Shown in pieces: positions 28,108 to 42,588 of a stretch of 64,000 nt of DNA. A model generated the notes under the pieces. The model did no database searches. It was not told where the DNA came from and was given only the letters and a program-made list of their open reading frames with translations. The stretch's first letter is position 1, and every line of letters starts with the position of its first letter. Position numbers and translations under genes: made by a program. The stretch is from Leptospira terpstrae serovar Hualin str. LT 11-33 = ATCC 700639 (GTDB lineage: Bacteria > Spirochaetota > Leptospiria > Leptospirales > Leptospiraceae). Where the stretch lies: the NCBI RefSeq assembly GCF_000332495.1, contig NZ_AOGW02000010.1, positions 186,001 through 250,000 of the forward strand, read 5' to 3'.

Positions 28108-28533
28108 ATGGCTGCAAAGAAAGTAGTAAAACAAATTAAACTCCAAGTGGAAGCAGGGAAAGCAAACCCGGCTCCTCCAGTAGGTCCCGCTCTAGGTCAA
28201 GCCGGACTCAATATTATGGAATTTTGTAAACAGTTCAATGAGAGATCAAAAACTCAAATGGGACTCAAACTTCCAGTGGTCATCACTGTTTATTCTGACA
28301 GAAGTTTTACATTCGTAACTAAATCTCCTCCAGCAGCTCTTCTTGTAATGAAGGCGCTTGGCATACCGGGTGGATCTGCCACTCCGCACACTGTAAAAGT
28401 GGGAACAATCAAACGAGCTCAACTAGAAGAAATTGCAAAAACTAAGATGGAAGACCTCAATGCGAACGATATGGATGCAGCAATCAACATTATTGCTGGA
28501 ACCTGCCGTTCCATGGGTGTAAACGTCGAGTAA
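28108..28533 (+). CDS. rplK: 50S ribosomal protein L11
   Basis: At 141 aa it has the family length. The N-terminal domain shows [27 protein letters not shown], the proline-rich switch that binds with 23S rRNA helices 43/44 at the GTPase-associated centre, and the C-terminal rRNA-binding domain ends [13 protein letters not shown]. It follows nusG by 39 bases and precedes rplA by 24. Confidence 0.97.
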   Translation: MAAKKVVKQIKLQVEAGKANPAPPVGPALGQAGLNIMEFCKQFNERSKTQMGLKLPVVITVYSDRSFTFVTKSPPAALLVMKALGIPGGSATPHTVKVGTIKRAQLEEIAKTKMEDLNANDMDAAINIIAGTCRSMGVNVE

Positions 28534-28557
28534 TCATAGGAAACGGGAACTGAAGTC

Positions 28558-29250
28558 ATGAAACGCGGCAAAAAGTATATCCAACTCAAAGAGAAAGTCG
28601 ATCGTACTAAGGCTTATACCCTTGGCGATGCAGTCGGTTTGGCAAAAGCTACTAGTTTTTCCAAATTTGATGGAACATTAGAGATTTCGACTAAAATCAA
28701 TTATAAATCTCTCCAAAACGTAAGAGGGACAATCTCTCTTCCCCACGGAACTGGAAAAACAATCAAGGTTTTGGTTTTCTGCAAAGGAGACAAACAAAAC
28801 GAAGCAAAGGAAGCGGGTGCTGACTTTGTCGGTGATATGGATCTGATTGAAAAGGTGGCTGGTGGTTGGACTGATTTTGACGCTTGCGTTGCTACTCCTG
28901 ATATGATGAAGGAAGTGGGTAAACTTGGTCCGGTTCTTGGGCGTAAGGGCCTTATGCCAAAACCAAAAGCAGGAACAGTGACTACTGATGTATCAAAAGC
29001 AGTAAAAGAACTCAAAGCCGGTCGAATTGAATACCGCCCTGACAAAGGGGGAGTGGTTCACTTAGGTGTTGGAAAATGTTCCTTCTCTGATGACAAACTT
29101 TCTGACAACATCAATGCAGTAGTGGCTGCCCTTATGAAAGACAAACCTTCCGATGCGAAAGGTGATTACCTAAAGTCTTTCTCTGTTGCGGCAACTATGG
29201 GAATCGGCGTGAAAGTCGATGTGAAAGAACTAGTAAACGCGAACATATAA
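28558..29250 (+). CDS. rplA: 50S ribosomal protein L1
   Basis: A 230-aa L1 of standard length with the two-domain pattern: KAKEAG-type hinge region, VATPDMM, GPVLGRKGLMPKPKAGTVT (rRNA-binding loop), and the C-terminal SFSVAATMGIGVKVD. L1 builds the mobile stalk at the E site, and in many bacteria represses the rplK-rplA mRNA by binding a leader mimic; I did not find a clear mimic here. 12 bases separate it from rplJ. Confidence 0.97.
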   Translation: MKRGKKYIQLKEKVDRTKAYTLGDAVGLAKATSFSKFDGTLEISTKINYKSLQNVRGTISLPHGTGKTIKVLVFCKGDKQNEAKEAGADFVGDMDLIEKVAGGWTDFDACVATPDMMKEVGKLGPVLGRKGLMPKPKAGTVTTDVSKAVKELKAGRIEYRPDKGGVVHLGVGKCSFSDDKLSDNINAVVAALMKDKPSDAKGDYLKSFSVAATMGIGVKVDVKELVNANI

Positions 29251-29262
29251 CGAGTAAGAACA

Positions 29263-29796
29263 ATGGCAAATTCATCTAAAATTGAAGCAGTAGCGGAACT
29301 TAAAGGTCGTCTTGAAAAAAGACCCAATTTCATTTTAGCATCTTACAGCGGTTTAACTGTTGAAGATATGTCTAACCTTCGTGCGAAACTTCGCAAAGAA
29401 GGATCGGAAATGAAGGTTATCAAAAATAACCTTTTTCTCCGTGCATTAAAAGAGTCTTCTGAACATAAAAACAACTCCATCGATTTTGGAGATGTTTACA
29501 AAGGACCACTTGCAGCTATTTTCTCTCTGGATGCACTTCCAGCAGTAGCGAAAGTTTGTAAGGACTTTGCAAAAGATAAGAAGGAACTCGAAATTCGAAC
29601 CGGCTATATGGACGGGGAAGTTTTGGGTAAGTCTGGAGTAGAGGCGATTGCTGGACTTCCGTCCAAACAAGAACTTCTTGCGCAAGTGGCTCGCGGGATC
29701 AATGCTCCTGCAACGCAAATTGCTTCTGGAATCAATCAAATCATGGCATCATTGGCACGCGCCATCAATGCTGTAGCCGAGAAAAACGGCAATTAG
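29263..29796 (+). CDS. rplJ: 50S ribosomal protein L10
   Basis: The 177-aa protein anchors L7/L12 dimers to the stalk base. The N-terminal rRNA-binding part has [19 protein letters not shown] and [11 protein letters not shown]; the C-terminal helix with alternating Ala/Ile ([19 protein letters not shown]) is the L12-binding helix. It follows rplA after 12 bases, so the long rplJ leader of E. coli, where L10 autoregulates, is missing. Confidence 0.96.
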   Translation: MANSSKIEAVAELKGRLEKRPNFILASYSGLTVEDMSNLRAKLRKEGSEMKVIKNNLFLRALKESSEHKNNSIDFGDVYKGPLAAIFSLDALPAVAKVCKDFAKDKKELEIRTGYMDGEVLGKSGVEAIAGLPSKQELLAQVARGINAPATQIASGINQIMASLARAINAVAEKNGN

Positions 29797-29832
29797 TAAT
29801 CATAGTGATTAGTAGGATAAGGAGAATATAGG

Positions 29833-30213
29833 ATGTCTGTTGACGCGCTATTAGAACAAATTGGAAGTCTTACACTAGTTCAGGCAGCTGATCTAGTGAA
29901 AAAGATGGAGGACAAATTCGGGATTTCTGCTGCTGCACCAGTTGCGGTAGCGGCTGTTGCGGGTGCAGGTGGTCCAGCTGCTGCTGAAGAGCCTGCAACT
30001 TTCAATGTAATCTTGAAAGCACACGGTGACAAAAAGATCGACGTTATTAAACTCGTTCGCGAAATCACTGGTCTTGGATTGGCAGATGCGAAAACGCTTG
30101 TAGAAGCTGGTGGAAAATCAGTGAAAGAAGGCGTTTCTAAAGACGAAGCTGCTGATATTAAGAAAAAACTCGAAGGTGTTGGGGCTCAAGTAGAAGTTGC
30201 TGCTGCCGGTTAA
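29833..30213 (+). CDS. rplL: 50S ribosomal protein L7/L12
   Basis: A 126-aa stalk protein. The N-terminal dimerisation helices ([21 protein letters not shown]) connect through an alanine/glycine/valine-rich hinge (about residues 36-55) to the factor-binding C-terminal domain with [12 protein letters not shown] and a [12 protein letters not shown] finish. An AAGGAGAATATAGG leader precedes ATG. A terminator-like hairpin starts 38 bases after the stop. Confidence 0.97.
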   Translation: MSVDALLEQIGSLTLVQAADLVKKMEDKFGISAAAPVAVAAVAGAGGPAAAEEPATFNVILKAHGDKKIDVIKLVREITGLGLADAKTLVEAGGKSVKEGVSKDEAADIKKKLEGVGAQVEVAAAG

Positions 30214-30250
30214 TCGGTTGCCAATTTTTAAACCCAGTCTTCAAAAACTT

Positions 30251-30290
30251 AGAGGCAGGGAGGCCGTAGGCGTCCCCACCTCTATTTTTT
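30251..30290 (+). terminator. Attenuator-like hairpin between rplL and rpoB
   Basis: AGAGG (30251-30255) pairs with CCTCT (30279-30283). A GGG/CCC inner stem is separated from it by a 2-by-2 mismatch, and ATTTTTTC follows. A partial terminator here would lower rpoBC output relative to ribosomal proteins, as the rplL-rpoB attenuator does in E. coli; the analogy is inferred. Confidence 0.65.
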
Positions 30291-30338
30291 CGTTTATCAT
30301 ACCATCTATTATTTTGACGTCTCTAGGGAGAGTATTCC

Positions 30339-33300
30339 ATGCATACCCGAATGCAAATTAGAAACCGGGTAAATTTCGGTAAAATTACCGACCTCAATTT
30401 ACTTCCTAATCTTATCTACGTACAGAAAAAATCCTTTGATTGGTTTCTCCAGTCGGAAGTGAAAGATCCGACGAAACGTTTGAACCAAGGGTTGGAAGCG
30501 GTTTTCCGCGAATCCTTCCCCATCGAATCGCCAAACAACGATATGGTCATGGAATATGGCCATTATATCTTGGGTGAACCAAAACGTGATCCACAAGAGT
30601 GCAAAGACACTGATTCTTCTTTTGCTGTTCCACTAAAAGCAGTCATTCGACTGATCATCAAAGATACCGGAGAGATCCGGGAGCAAGTTGTCTACATGGG
30701 AGACCTTCCTGTGATGACAGACCACGGAACTTTCATCATCAACGGTGCAGAAAGAGTAGTGGTGAGTCAGCTTCACAGATCCCCTGGTATTTTCTTTTCT
30801 TACGACCAAGTGCGAGATACATTTTCTGCACGGGTCATTCCTTACCGAGGTTCTTGGTTGGAATTCGAGATGGACAACAAGGGAATCCTTGTAGCGAAAA
30901 TCGACCGTAAGAAAAAATTCCCAGCGACCCTTCTTGTCAAAGCAATGGGAATGGGAACGAACGAAGAAGTACTTCGTCTTTTTTACGGATCTTCAAAAAT
31001 GAAGATTGCAGGTGCCAATCCAAAAGACCTAAAACGTCTGATTGGACGCCGAACCATCGCTGATATCATCAACATGGAAACGGGAGAGGTAATGCTCGAT
31101 GCCGGTTCCAAAATCAATGAAGATAATATCTCCATCCTTCGTGAAATGAAGGTAAAAGATGTGGATGTCATTGAATTTCCGAAAGGAAAAGACAACCCAG
31201 TTCTTATCAACTGTTTGGAAAAAGACGGCGTGAACGACTACGAAGACGCAGTTAAAAAATTCCATACAATCATGAGACCAGGGGAACCATCTACGATTGA
31301 AAACGCAGAAGCGGAACTAAAACGCCTCTTTTTCTCTCCTAAAACTTTTGATTTGGGAATCGTAGGTCGTTACAAAATTAACAGTAAGTTTGAATTCAAT
31401 AACCCGAAAGATTTTGCGAAAGCAGAAGACCGTGTCCTTCGTAAACACGACATTATTGAAACAGTTCGTTACTTAGTCATGCTCATGTCAGAAGCGGAAA
31501 ACTACTATCCGGATGACATTGACCACTTAGGAAACAGAAGGATTCGTTCCGTTGGTGAGCTCATTGCGAACCAATTAAAACTAGGATTCTCTCGCGTAGA
31601 ACGAGTGATTAAAGAAAGAATGACAGTTCAGGAGCCAGAACAACAAACTCCTCAGCTTCTCATTTCCATCAAACCAATCACTGCCGTGATCAATGAATTT
31701 TTTGGTTCCTCACAACTTTCTCAGTTTATGGACCAAACAAATCCACTCGCAGAACTTACCCACAAACGTAGGTTAAACGCACTTGGTCCTGGAGGACTTT
31801 CTCGCGATAGAGCTGGTTTCGAAGTTCGTGACGTTCATTATTCTCACTATGGTCGTATGTGCCCAATTGAAACACCGGAAGGTCCAAACATTGGTCTCAT
31901 TCTTTCCATGTCTAGTTTTGCACGTGTAAACGATTACGGTTTTATTGAAACTCCTTACCGCCTTGTCAAAAACGGTAAAGTTCAAAAACAAGTAGAGTAT
32001 CTCACTGCAGACAAAGAAGAATACCACTACATGGCACAGTCAAATTCGACTGTAGATGATAAGGGGGAATTTACTTCCAAACTGATCTCTACTCGCCATA
32101 GAGGGGACTTTCCTTTCCGTAGCCCAGCAGAGATCCAATATATGGATTTAGCACCACTCCAAGTGGTTTCTGTTTCTACAGCCCTCATTCCGTTTTTGGA
32201 ACATGATGATGCGAACCGCGCACTCATGGGTTCCAACATGCAACGCCAAGCCGTTCCACTTCTTACGGAAGAAGCTCCGTTTGTGGGAACTGGTATGGAA
32301 GCCCGCGCCGCATATGATGCTGGGGTTTGTATTGTTGCCAAAAAAGACGGAGTGGTATCAAAAGTAGATGCTACTGGTGTTTGGATCAAAGAAGACCAAT
32401 CCAAAGAGATTGTTCATTACCCACTCATTAAATTCAAAAAAACCAACCAAGGAACTTGTTTTAACCAAAAACCAAACGTGGCTATGTTACACACAACCAC
32501 TGGTGGAAAGGTAAGTAAAGTTTCCAAGGAACGAGTGGAGCTCACAGCTTCAAACGGAGAAAAAGAAATCCACGAACTTTTCCATTCGGAAGAAGTTCAG
32601 TTTGTGGCCGTTGTGAAAGAAGGCCAAGACTTAGGAATTGGAGCTCCGGTTGCCGGACAAATCATCAAAGGGGAAAAATACGGTGACTTTGGTCAGATCC
32701 TGCAAAAAGGAACTGTCCTTGCGAACGGTCCTTCCACTGACGCTGGTTACTTGGCGCTTGGTAGAAACGTACTCGTTGCCTTTATGCCTTGGGAAGGTTA
32801 CAACTTTGAGGATGCGATTCTGATTTCAGAACGAATCATCAAAGACGACGTTTTCTCTTCCATCCACATTGAAGAATTCGAAATCCAAGCTCGGGAAACG
32901 AAACTTGGACAAGAACAAATCACTCGCGACATTCCCAATCTTTCGGACAAAGCGTTCCGTGATTTGGATGAGTCCGGTGTGATCCGTGTGGGTGCCGAAG
33001 TAAAACCTGGTGACATCCTCGTAGGTATGGTAACTCCAAAAGGAGAAACAGACCTTACTCCAGAATACAAACTTTTACACTCCATCTTTGGAGAGAAGGC
33101 AAAAGAAGTAAGGGATTCCTCACTTCGTATGCCAAACGGTTTCGAAGGAACTGTCATCGATATCAAACGTTATTCCCGTGAAACTGGCGACGAACTCGCT
33201 GCCGGCGTGGAAGAAATGGTAAAAGTCTATGTGGCTCGTAAACGGAAACTCCTCGTGGGTGATAAGATGGCGGGTCGACATGGAAACAAAGGGGTAGTCG

Positions 33301-34025
33301 CACGTGTGATGGCACAAGAAGATATGCCATATATGGAAGACGGCTCTCCTGTGGATATCGTTCTAAACCCACTTGGGGTTCCTTCACGGATGAACCTCGG
33401 CCAGATTTTTGAAACCCAACTTGGGTTTGCTGCTAAAAAACTAGGGATCAACTTTGAAACTCCCGTGTTCGACGGAGCGACCGAAGGTGATGTTCATGAA
33501 TTCTGCAAAAAAGCAGGACTACCAGAAAACAGCAAATTTCAGTTATACGACGGAAGAACGGGCGAAAAATTCATCAACCAAGTATTCTGCGGTTATATCT
33601 ACATGTTAAAACTGGCCCACTTGGTGGATGACAAAATTCACGCAAGACCTACTGGACCTTACTCACTCGTTACGCAACAACCTCTCGGTGGTAAAGCGCA
33701 GTTCGGGGGACAAAGGCTTGGGGAAATGGAAGTTTGGGCTCTGGAAGCATATGGTGCCTCACACACCTTACAAGAGTTACTTACCATTAAGTCAGATGAC
33801 ATGTTAGGACGTGCAAGAATTTACGAAGCGATAGTAAAAGGAATCCACTCGATCAAACCGGGAATTCCTGAATCATTCAACGTTCTTGTACAAGAACTCC
33901 GAGGACTTGCTCTTGATATCATTATCAAAGACTCCGAAGGATTGGAAGTGGATATCTCTGATTACGAAGATGAATTCTCGAAAAACAAAAAGAAAATCAA
34001 GTTCGAGACCATTGAAAACGTTTAG
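30339..34025 (+). CDS. rpoB: DNA-directed RNA polymerase subunit beta
   Basis: At 1228 aa it is shorter than E. coli RpoB (1342), lacking lineage-specific inserts. Conserved pieces include the rifamycin pocket [15 protein letters not shown]...[55 protein letters not shown] [12 protein letters not shown], and the C-terminal [22 protein letters not shown]. Residue 480, equivalent to E. coli 531, is Asn rather than Ser, and residue 471 (522) is Ala. It starts 125 bases after rplL and 14 bases before rpoC. Confidence 0.98.
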   Translation: MHTRMQIRNRVNFGKITDLNLLPNLIYVQKKSFDWFLQSEVKDPTKRLNQGLEAVFRESFPIESPNNDMVMEYGHYILGEPKRDPQECKDTDSSFAVPLKAVIRLIIKDTGEIREQVVYMGDLPVMTDHGTFIINGAERVVVSQLHRSPGIFFSYDQVRDTFSARVIPYRGSWLEFEMDNKGILVAKIDRKKKFPATLLVKAMGMGTNEEVLRLFYGSSKMKIAGANPKDLKRLIGRRTIADIINMETGEVMLDAGSKINEDNISILREMKVKDVDVIEFPKGKDNPVLINCLEKDGVNDYEDAVKKFHTIMRPGEPSTIENAEAELKRLFFSPKTFDLGIVGRYKINSKFEFNNPKDFAKAEDRVLRKHDIIETVRYLVMLMSEAENYYPDDIDHLGNRRIRSVGELIANQLKLGFSRVERVIKERMTVQEPEQQTPQLLISIKPITAVINEFFGSSQLSQFMDQTNPLAELTHKRRLNALGPGGLSRDRAGFEVRDVHYSHYGRMCPIETPEGPNIGLILSMSSFARVNDYGFIETPYRLVKNGKVQKQVEYLTADKEEYHYMAQSNSTVDDKGEFTSKLISTRHRGDFPFRSPAEIQYMDLAPLQVVSVSTALIPFLEHDDANRALMGSNMQRQAVPLLTEEAPFVGTGMEARAAYDAGVCIVAKKDGVVSKVDATGVWIKEDQSKEIVHYPLIKFKKTNQGTCFNQKPNVAMLHTTTGGKVSKVSKERVELTASNGEKEIHELFHSEEVQFVAVVKEGQDLGIGAPVAGQIIKGEKYGDFGQILQKGTVLANGPSTDAGYLALGRNVLVAFMPWEGYNFEDAILISERIIKDDVFSSIHIEEFEIQARETKLGQEQITRDIPNLSDKAFRDLDESGVIRVGAEVKPGDILVGMVTPKGETDLTPEYKLLHSIFGEKAKEVRDSSLRMPNGFEGTVIDIKRYSRETGDELAAGVEEMVKVYVARKRKLLVGDKMAGRHGNKGVVARVMAQEDMPYMEDGSPVDIVLNPLGVPSRMNLGQIFETQLGFAAKKLGINFETPVFDGATEGDVHEFCKKAGLPENSKFQLYDGRTGEKFINQVFCGYIYMLKLAHLVDDKIHARPTGPYSLVTQQPLGGKAQFGGQRLGEMEVWALEAYGASHTLQELLTIKSDDMLGRARIYEAIVKGIHSIKPGIPESFNVLVQELRGLALDIIIKDSEGLEVDISDYEDEFSKNKKKIKFETIENV

Positions 34026-34039
34026 GGAAGGGAAAAAGT

Positions 34040-38338
<4,299 letters not shown>

Positions 38339-38347
38339 ATCCTAACC

Positions 38348-38388
38348 TTTTGTCTCTAGAGACTTTTCGAGAGTTTCTAGGGACAAAA
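38348..38388 (+). promoter_or_regulatory. Long hairpin after rpoC (17-bp stem)
   Basis: TTTTGTCTCTAGAGACT (38348-38364) pairs along its full length with 38372-38388 around a 7-base loop TTTCGAG, with only two G-T wobbles. No T-tract follows, so it is unlikely to terminate by itself; an RNase III/processing site or mRNA 3'-end stabiliser is possible. Confidence 0.7.
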
Positions 38389-38392
38389 TCAT

Positions 38393-38451
38393 GTTTTCGT
38401 TTACAAAATGTCCCTATCTGGAATTTTGGACGAAAACGTCATTATTTTTTT
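38393..38451 (+). terminator. Terminator-like hairpin between rpoC and rpsL
   Basis: GTTTTCGT (38393-38400) pairs with ACGAAAAC (38430-38437), and CAAAAT (38404-38409) with ATTTTG (38423-38428), leaving small side bulges and a 13-base loop. ATTATTTTTTT follows 3 bases later, ending 29 bases before the rpsL start. The stem is A/T-rich, so read-through is expected. Confidence 0.6.
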
Positions 38452-38480
38452 AAAGACAGAGAAGTAGAAGAAGGAATCGA

Positions 38481-38855
38481 ATGCCTACAATTAACCAGCT
38501 CATCCGAATCGGAAGAGAAGACCAAAAGAAAAGAACTAAATCTCCTGCCCTAAAGGCATGCCCACAAAGACGTGGGGTTTGCACACGGGTAATGACTTTT
38601 ACTCCTAAAAAACCGAACTCAGCTCTTCGTAAAGTAGCAAGGGTTCGCCTTACCACAGGAATTGAAGTCACTGCTTACATTCCAGGGGAAGGACACAACC
38701 TCCAAGAACACAACGTGGTTCTCATCCGTGGGGGAAGGGTAAAAGATTTACCAGGGGTTCGTTATCATATCATTCGTGGAACACTGGATACACTCGGTGT
38801 AGACAAACGTCGTAAGGGACGTTCTAAATACGGCGCTAAGCGTCCTAAAGCGTAA
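38481..38855 (+). CDS. rpsL: 30S ribosomal protein S12
   Basis: At 124 aa it is the standard length and strongly conserved: [58 protein letters not shown]-like [12 protein letters not shown]. Lys43 and Lys88, where streptomycin resistance substitutions occur, are both Lys. S12 monitors the decoding site. An AGAAGGAAT site precedes the ATG; rpsG follows after 15 bases. Confidence 0.97.
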   Translation: MPTINQLIRIGREDQKKRTKSPALKACPQRRGVCTRVMTFTPKKPNSALRKVARVRLTTGIEVTAYIPGEGHNLQEHNVVLIRGGRVKDLPGVRYHIIRGTLDTLGVDKRRKGRSKYGAKRPKA

Positions 38856-38870
38856 TCGGAGTTAAGGTAT

Positions 38871-39344
38871 ATGTCAAGAAGAAGAGGAAAAGTTGAACCA
38901 CGCCACATTGAAGGCGATCCTAAATATAATGACAAAGTGATTTCTAAGTTTATCAACTGCCTAATGGTAGATGGTAAAAAGAGTGTCGCAGAAGCAGTGT
39001 TCTACGATGCTTTAGAAGTGATTGCTAAAAAAACTGGCCAAGACCCGTTTACAGTTTTCCAAGAAGCTTTGGAAAATGCAAAACCACAAGTGGAAGTAAA
39101 ATCCCGCCGTGTAGGTGGTGTAACTTACCAAGTACCTATTGAAGTTCGTCCAGAAAGACGACTTGCCCTAGGAATTCGTTGGCTTATCCGTTATAGCCGT
39201 GATAGAAACGAAAAATCAATGAAGAATAAATTGGCTGCAGAGTTTATGGAAGCTCAAAAAGGAACTGGATCTGCAATCAAGAAGAAAGAAGATATCAGAA
39301 AGATGGCAGACGCCAACAAAGCTTTCTCGCATTACCGCTGGTAA
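38871..39344 (+). CDS. rpsG: 30S ribosomal protein S7
   Basis: A 157-aa S7 with the expected MSRRRGKVEPR start, GKKSVAEAVFYDAL, FQEALENAKPQVEVKSRRVGGVTYQVPIEV beta-hairpin region and AIKKKEDIRKMADANKAFSHYRW end. It nucleates assembly of the 30S head. A strong terminator starts 28 bases after its stop, so it appears to end the rpsL-rpsG unit. Confidence 0.97.
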   Translation: MSRRRGKVEPRHIEGDPKYNDKVISKFINCLMVDGKKSVAEAVFYDALEVIAKKTGQDPFTVFQEALENAKPQVEVKSRRVGGVTYQVPIEVRPERRLALGIRWLIRYSRDRNEKSMKNKLAAEFMEAQKGTGSAIKKKEDIRKMADANKAFSHYRW

Positions 39345-39372
39345 GCTCATTCATTCGATTCCAATCATTGAC

Positions 39373-39406
39373 AAGCCAGGTGGTTCACCTGGCTTTTTTA
39401 TTTTTT
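39373..39406 (+). terminator. Strong intrinsic terminator after rpsG
   Basis: AAGCCAGGTG (39373-39382) pairs perfectly with CACCTGGCTT (39386-39395) around GTT, followed by TTTTATTTTTT. It separates rpsL-rpsG from the EF-G-like gene, which begins at 39421. Confidence 0.93.
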
Positions 39407-39420
39407 CATTATAAAACCAT

Positions 39421-41328
39421 ATGAAATTTCGAACCGTTGGAATATTTGCTCATATAGATTCCGGGAAAACAACCCTCACCGAACGAATTTTGTTCGAGGC
39501 AGGGAAGATTTCTGCAGTGGGATCCATAGAAGACGGAAATACGGAATCCGATAGTTTACAAGAGGAGATCGAAAGAGGAATCTCGATTCGCACTACCTTC
39601 CATTCCATCCCTTGGAAAACAACTTTCGGCGAATATCAAATCCAAATTGTAGACACTCCTGGCCATATCGATTTTCGGAACCAAGTGACAGACCTTTTGC
39701 CTGCGATGGAAACTGCCATTGTTGTTTTAGAAGCAGGCTCTGTAGTCCAGTCCCAAGCTCGACTTGTGATGGAAGAGCTCCTTTTGGCAAAGGTTCCTAT
39801 GGTTTTCTTTATCAACAAACTGGACCGGTTTGGGGAAGAGTATTTGGATACACTAGTGTCGCTAGAGGAAATTCTTGGCGAGGCACCTGTCACTCTCTTT
39901 CAAAGGGATCCGGAAGGGAAAATGGAATACTACCTAAAAGCTCCTACCCGATTTCCCAAAGCGGTAAAAGAGGAATTGATCTCCTGGAATGATGATCTCA
40001 TGATTTCTTCCTGGAATGACACTTCAGGCCAAACTGACTTTACTATGATCGGCCTTCATACAGGACCCAAGGAAGGTAAACTTTATCCTGTCTACGGAGG
40101 TTCTGCCAAAACAGGGGAAGGGGTCAGGGAACTTTTGGATTTAGTTCTTTGGACAGAACCAAAGGAACCTTTGTTAGAAGAGGGCATCCCCGTCTTAGTT
40201 CTCTCTAGGCGGACAAACGAAGAGTTTGGTAGATATTCTGTAGTCTATCCAACTTCCGAAATCACAACGAAAGCTCTAGATGGATTTGCTAAAAAAACTA
40301 TCCTACCTGTGTTTTATGAGGAAGGTGGATTTTCCTTTGTTGATCCAGAAACCTTGGATCCCATTTCGACATTGCAGCCCGGAAAACTTGTTCTACTGAA
40401 AGAAAATTCGGGTCTTATTTCCCATCCGGGAAAACGCCTACAATTCCGAACCAATGGGGAAGGTCCCAAAGACACGAATCCCTCGGATCGAATCCCCAGC
40501 CCATTTTCCGTTGTCATCGAACCAGAACATTCGGATGAAAAAGAGTTTTGGTTATGTCGCTTAGAAGAGTTAACTTGGGAAGATCCAGGTTACCAGCTGC
40601 AAAATAAAGAAGATACCGGACAATTGGTACTCTTTGGGCGCGGGGAACTGCATTTGGAGATTGGAATCCGCAGAATTCGGGAAAGAACGGAAAAAAAACT
40701 CAATTTCAGTTCGATAAACATTGCCAAAATAGAGCTTCTAAAAAAAATGTCTCATAAGGTTGCCCTAGAGCATCGTGCCTTTGAAGACCAAAAGTCAAGC
40801 GGCGCGCTCATCGCAGTCCTGGAAGATACTGCCGACTTTTCGAAGCAAATTGCCTTCGAGGTAAGTCTTCCGGAAGAAGTAAAAAATTCGATAGAAACAT
40901 CCTTTCTGGAAGCCTGCTTACACGGGTTTTACGGTGAGGAAGTTGCCGGTCTCAGGTTTCGCATTCTCTCTTATGAGATGCCAAAGGGGGATTTGCAAAC
41001 CACTTTAACGTTACTGAAAGTTGCGATACTTGCGGGCGTAAAGGAATTGTTTCCATCAAACACATACTTGGTCGGACCCCTCACGGAAGTGGATGTGATG
41101 GTGGACGCGGACCACTTAGGTGTAGTTCTTTCTGATCTAAGTCGCAGAAATGCCAAGGTGGAATCCATCTGGGAAGCTGTGGCAGGGAAGAGTCACTTAA
41201 AAGCCAATGCACCGGCCCAAAACCTGCTTGGCTTTTCAGGGGCTCTTAGAAACATGACCAAAGGGATTGGCATTTCTTGGGAAAGGACTGCTTTTACCTC
41301 TGAATTTTATGCAGTTTTAAAGGAGTAA
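39421..41328 (+). CDS. EF-G-like / TetM-like translational GTPase in the fusA position
   Basis: The 635-aa GTPase has G1 AHIDSGKTT, switch I RGISIRTTF, G3 DTPGHIDF (about residue 78), G4 NKLDR (132) and G5-like GGSAKTG (226), then GRGELHLEI in domain III and SDLSRRNAK in domain V. It is about 60-70 residues shorter than bacterial EF-G (about 700), with a smaller G' region, and close to ribosome-protection proteins such as TetM (639). The domain IV loop that reads HDVDSS in EF-G is EMPKGD here (about 519-524). It occupies the slot between rpsG and tuf but is preceded by a strong terminator. Possible roles are ribosome recycling, an EF-G2-type function or protection; canonical EF-G is presumably elsewhere in the genome. 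Confidence 0.8.
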   Translation: MKFRTVGIFAHIDSGKTTLTERILFEAGKISAVGSIEDGNTESDSLQEEIERGISIRTTFHSIPWKTTFGEYQIQIVDTPGHIDFRNQVTDLLPAMETAIVVLEAGSVVQSQARLVMEELLLAKVPMVFFINKLDRFGEEYLDTLVSLEEILGEAPVTLFQRDPEGKMEYYLKAPTRFPKAVKEELISWNDDLMISSWNDTSGQTDFTMIGLHTGPKEGKLYPVYGGSAKTGEGVRELLDLVLWTEPKEPLLEEGIPVLVLSRRTNEEFGRYSVVYPTSEITTKALDGFAKKTILPVFYEEGGFSFVDPETLDPISTLQPGKLVLLKENSGLISHPGKRLQFRTNGEGPKDTNPSDRIPSPFSVVIEPEHSDEKEFWLCRLEELTWEDPGYQLQNKEDTGQLVLFGRGELHLEIGIRRIRERTEKKLNFSSINIAKIELLKKMSHKVALEHRAFEDQKSSGALIAVLEDTADFSKQIAFEVSLPEEVKNSIETSFLEACLHGFYGEEVAGLRFRILSYEMPKGDLQTTLTLLKVAILAGVKELFPSNTYLVGPLTEVDVMVDADHLGVVLSDLSRRNAKVESIWEAVAGKSHLKANAPAQNLLGFSGALRNMTKGIGISWERTAFTSEFYAVLKE

Positions 41329-41377
41329 AGAACCGAGGATCGGGTCTTGCACCACGATTGAGGAGTAGATTCTAACA

Positions 41378-42583
41378 ATGGCTAAAGAAAAATTTGACCG
41401 TTCAAAACCACACTTAAACATCGGAACAATTGGTCACGTTGACCACGGTAAAACAACCCTAACAGCAGCGATCACAACAACGCTTGCGAAGTTAGTGGGT
41501 GGAAAAAACAAAGCGATTGCTTACGACCAAATCGACAACGCGCCCGAAGAAAAGGCTCGTGGGATTACTATTGCAACGTCTCACCAGGAATATGAAACTC
41601 CTAACCGTCACTACGCACACGTAGATTGCCCGGGACACGCGGACTATGTAAAAAACATGATTACTGGTGCTGCTCAGATGGACGCTGCGATTCTCGTAGT
41701 ATCTGCAACTGACGGTGCTATGCCACAAACTAAAGAACACATCCTTCTTGCTCGTCAAGTAGGGGTTCCTTACATCGTGGTTTACCTAAACAAAGCGGAC
41801 ATGCTTGCTGCAGATGAAAGAGACGATATGGTGGAGATGGTTAAAGAGGAAATCAAAGACCTTCTTAACAAATACAACTTCCCTGGTGATAAAACACCTT
41901 TCATCTCTGGTTCTGCATTAAAAGCACTGGAAGGTGAAGATTCTGATCTTGGTATGAAATCCATTTTGAAACTAATGGAAGCAGTTGATACTTACGTTCC
42001 AAACCCTACACGTATTGTTGATAAACCTTTCCTTATGCCAGTTGAGGACGTATTCTCAATCACTGGTCGTGGAACTGTTGCAACTGGTCGTGTGGAGCAA
42101 GGTGTTCTTAAGATCAACGACGAGATCGAAATCGTTGGTATTCGTGATACTTCAAAATCAGTGGTTACTGGTATTGAAATGTTCCGTAAACTACTCGATC
42201 AAGCAGAAGCTGGTGACAACATTGGTGCACTCCTTCGCGGAACGAAAAAAGAAGACATCGAAAGAGGTCAAGTTCTTGCGAAACCGGGTACTATCACACC
42301 ACACAGAAAATTTAAAGCGGAAGTTTACGTTCTTACAAAAGACGAAGGTGGACGTCATACTCCATTCTTTAACAACTACCGTCCTCAATTCTACTTCAGA
42401 ACTACTGACATTACTGGTGTTTGTAACCTTCCTGGTGGAATGGAGATGGTTATGCCGGGAGATAACGTTACGATGTCTATCGAACTTATCCACCCAATCG
42501 CTATGGACCAAGGTTTGAAGTTCGCTATCCGTGAGGGTGGAAGAACGATTGGTTCTGGTGTTGTTGCGGAGATCGTTGAGTAA
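41378..42583 (+). CDS. tuf: Elongation factor Tu
   Basis: A 401-aa EF-Tu with [48 protein letters not shown] (Cys replaced by Ala) and GSALKAL in the G domain, then [16 protein letters not shown] and the C-terminal [24 protein letters not shown]. It delivers aminoacyl-tRNA to the ribosome. A GAGGAG site precedes ATG, and rpsJ starts 5 bases after the stop, so tuf heads the S10 transcript. Confidence 0.98.
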   Translation: MAKEKFDRSKPHLNIGTIGHVDHGKTTLTAAITTTLAKLVGGKNKAIAYDQIDNAPEEKARGITIATSHQEYETPNRHYAHVDCPGHADYVKNMITGAAQMDAAILVVSATDGAMPQTKEHILLARQVGVPYIVVYLNKADMLAADERDDMVEMVKEEIKDLLNKYNFPGDKTPFISGSALKALEGEDSDLGMKSILKLMEAVDTYVPNPTRIVDKPFLMPVEDVFSITGRGTVATGRVEQGVLKINDEIEIVGIRDTSKSVVTGIEMFRKLLDQAEAGDNIGALLRGTKKEDIERGQVLAKPGTITPHRKFKAEVYVLTKDEGGRHTPFFNNYRPQFYFRTTDITGVCNLPGGMEMVMPGDNVTMSIELIHPIAMDQGLKFAIREGGRTIGSGVVAEIVE

Positions 42584-42588
42584 TCGCA

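Noticed and set aside
38350..38553. 67-aa + strand ORF across the rpoC-rpsL gap
   Set aside because: It runs through both hairpins and into rpsL in another frame; no supporting motif.
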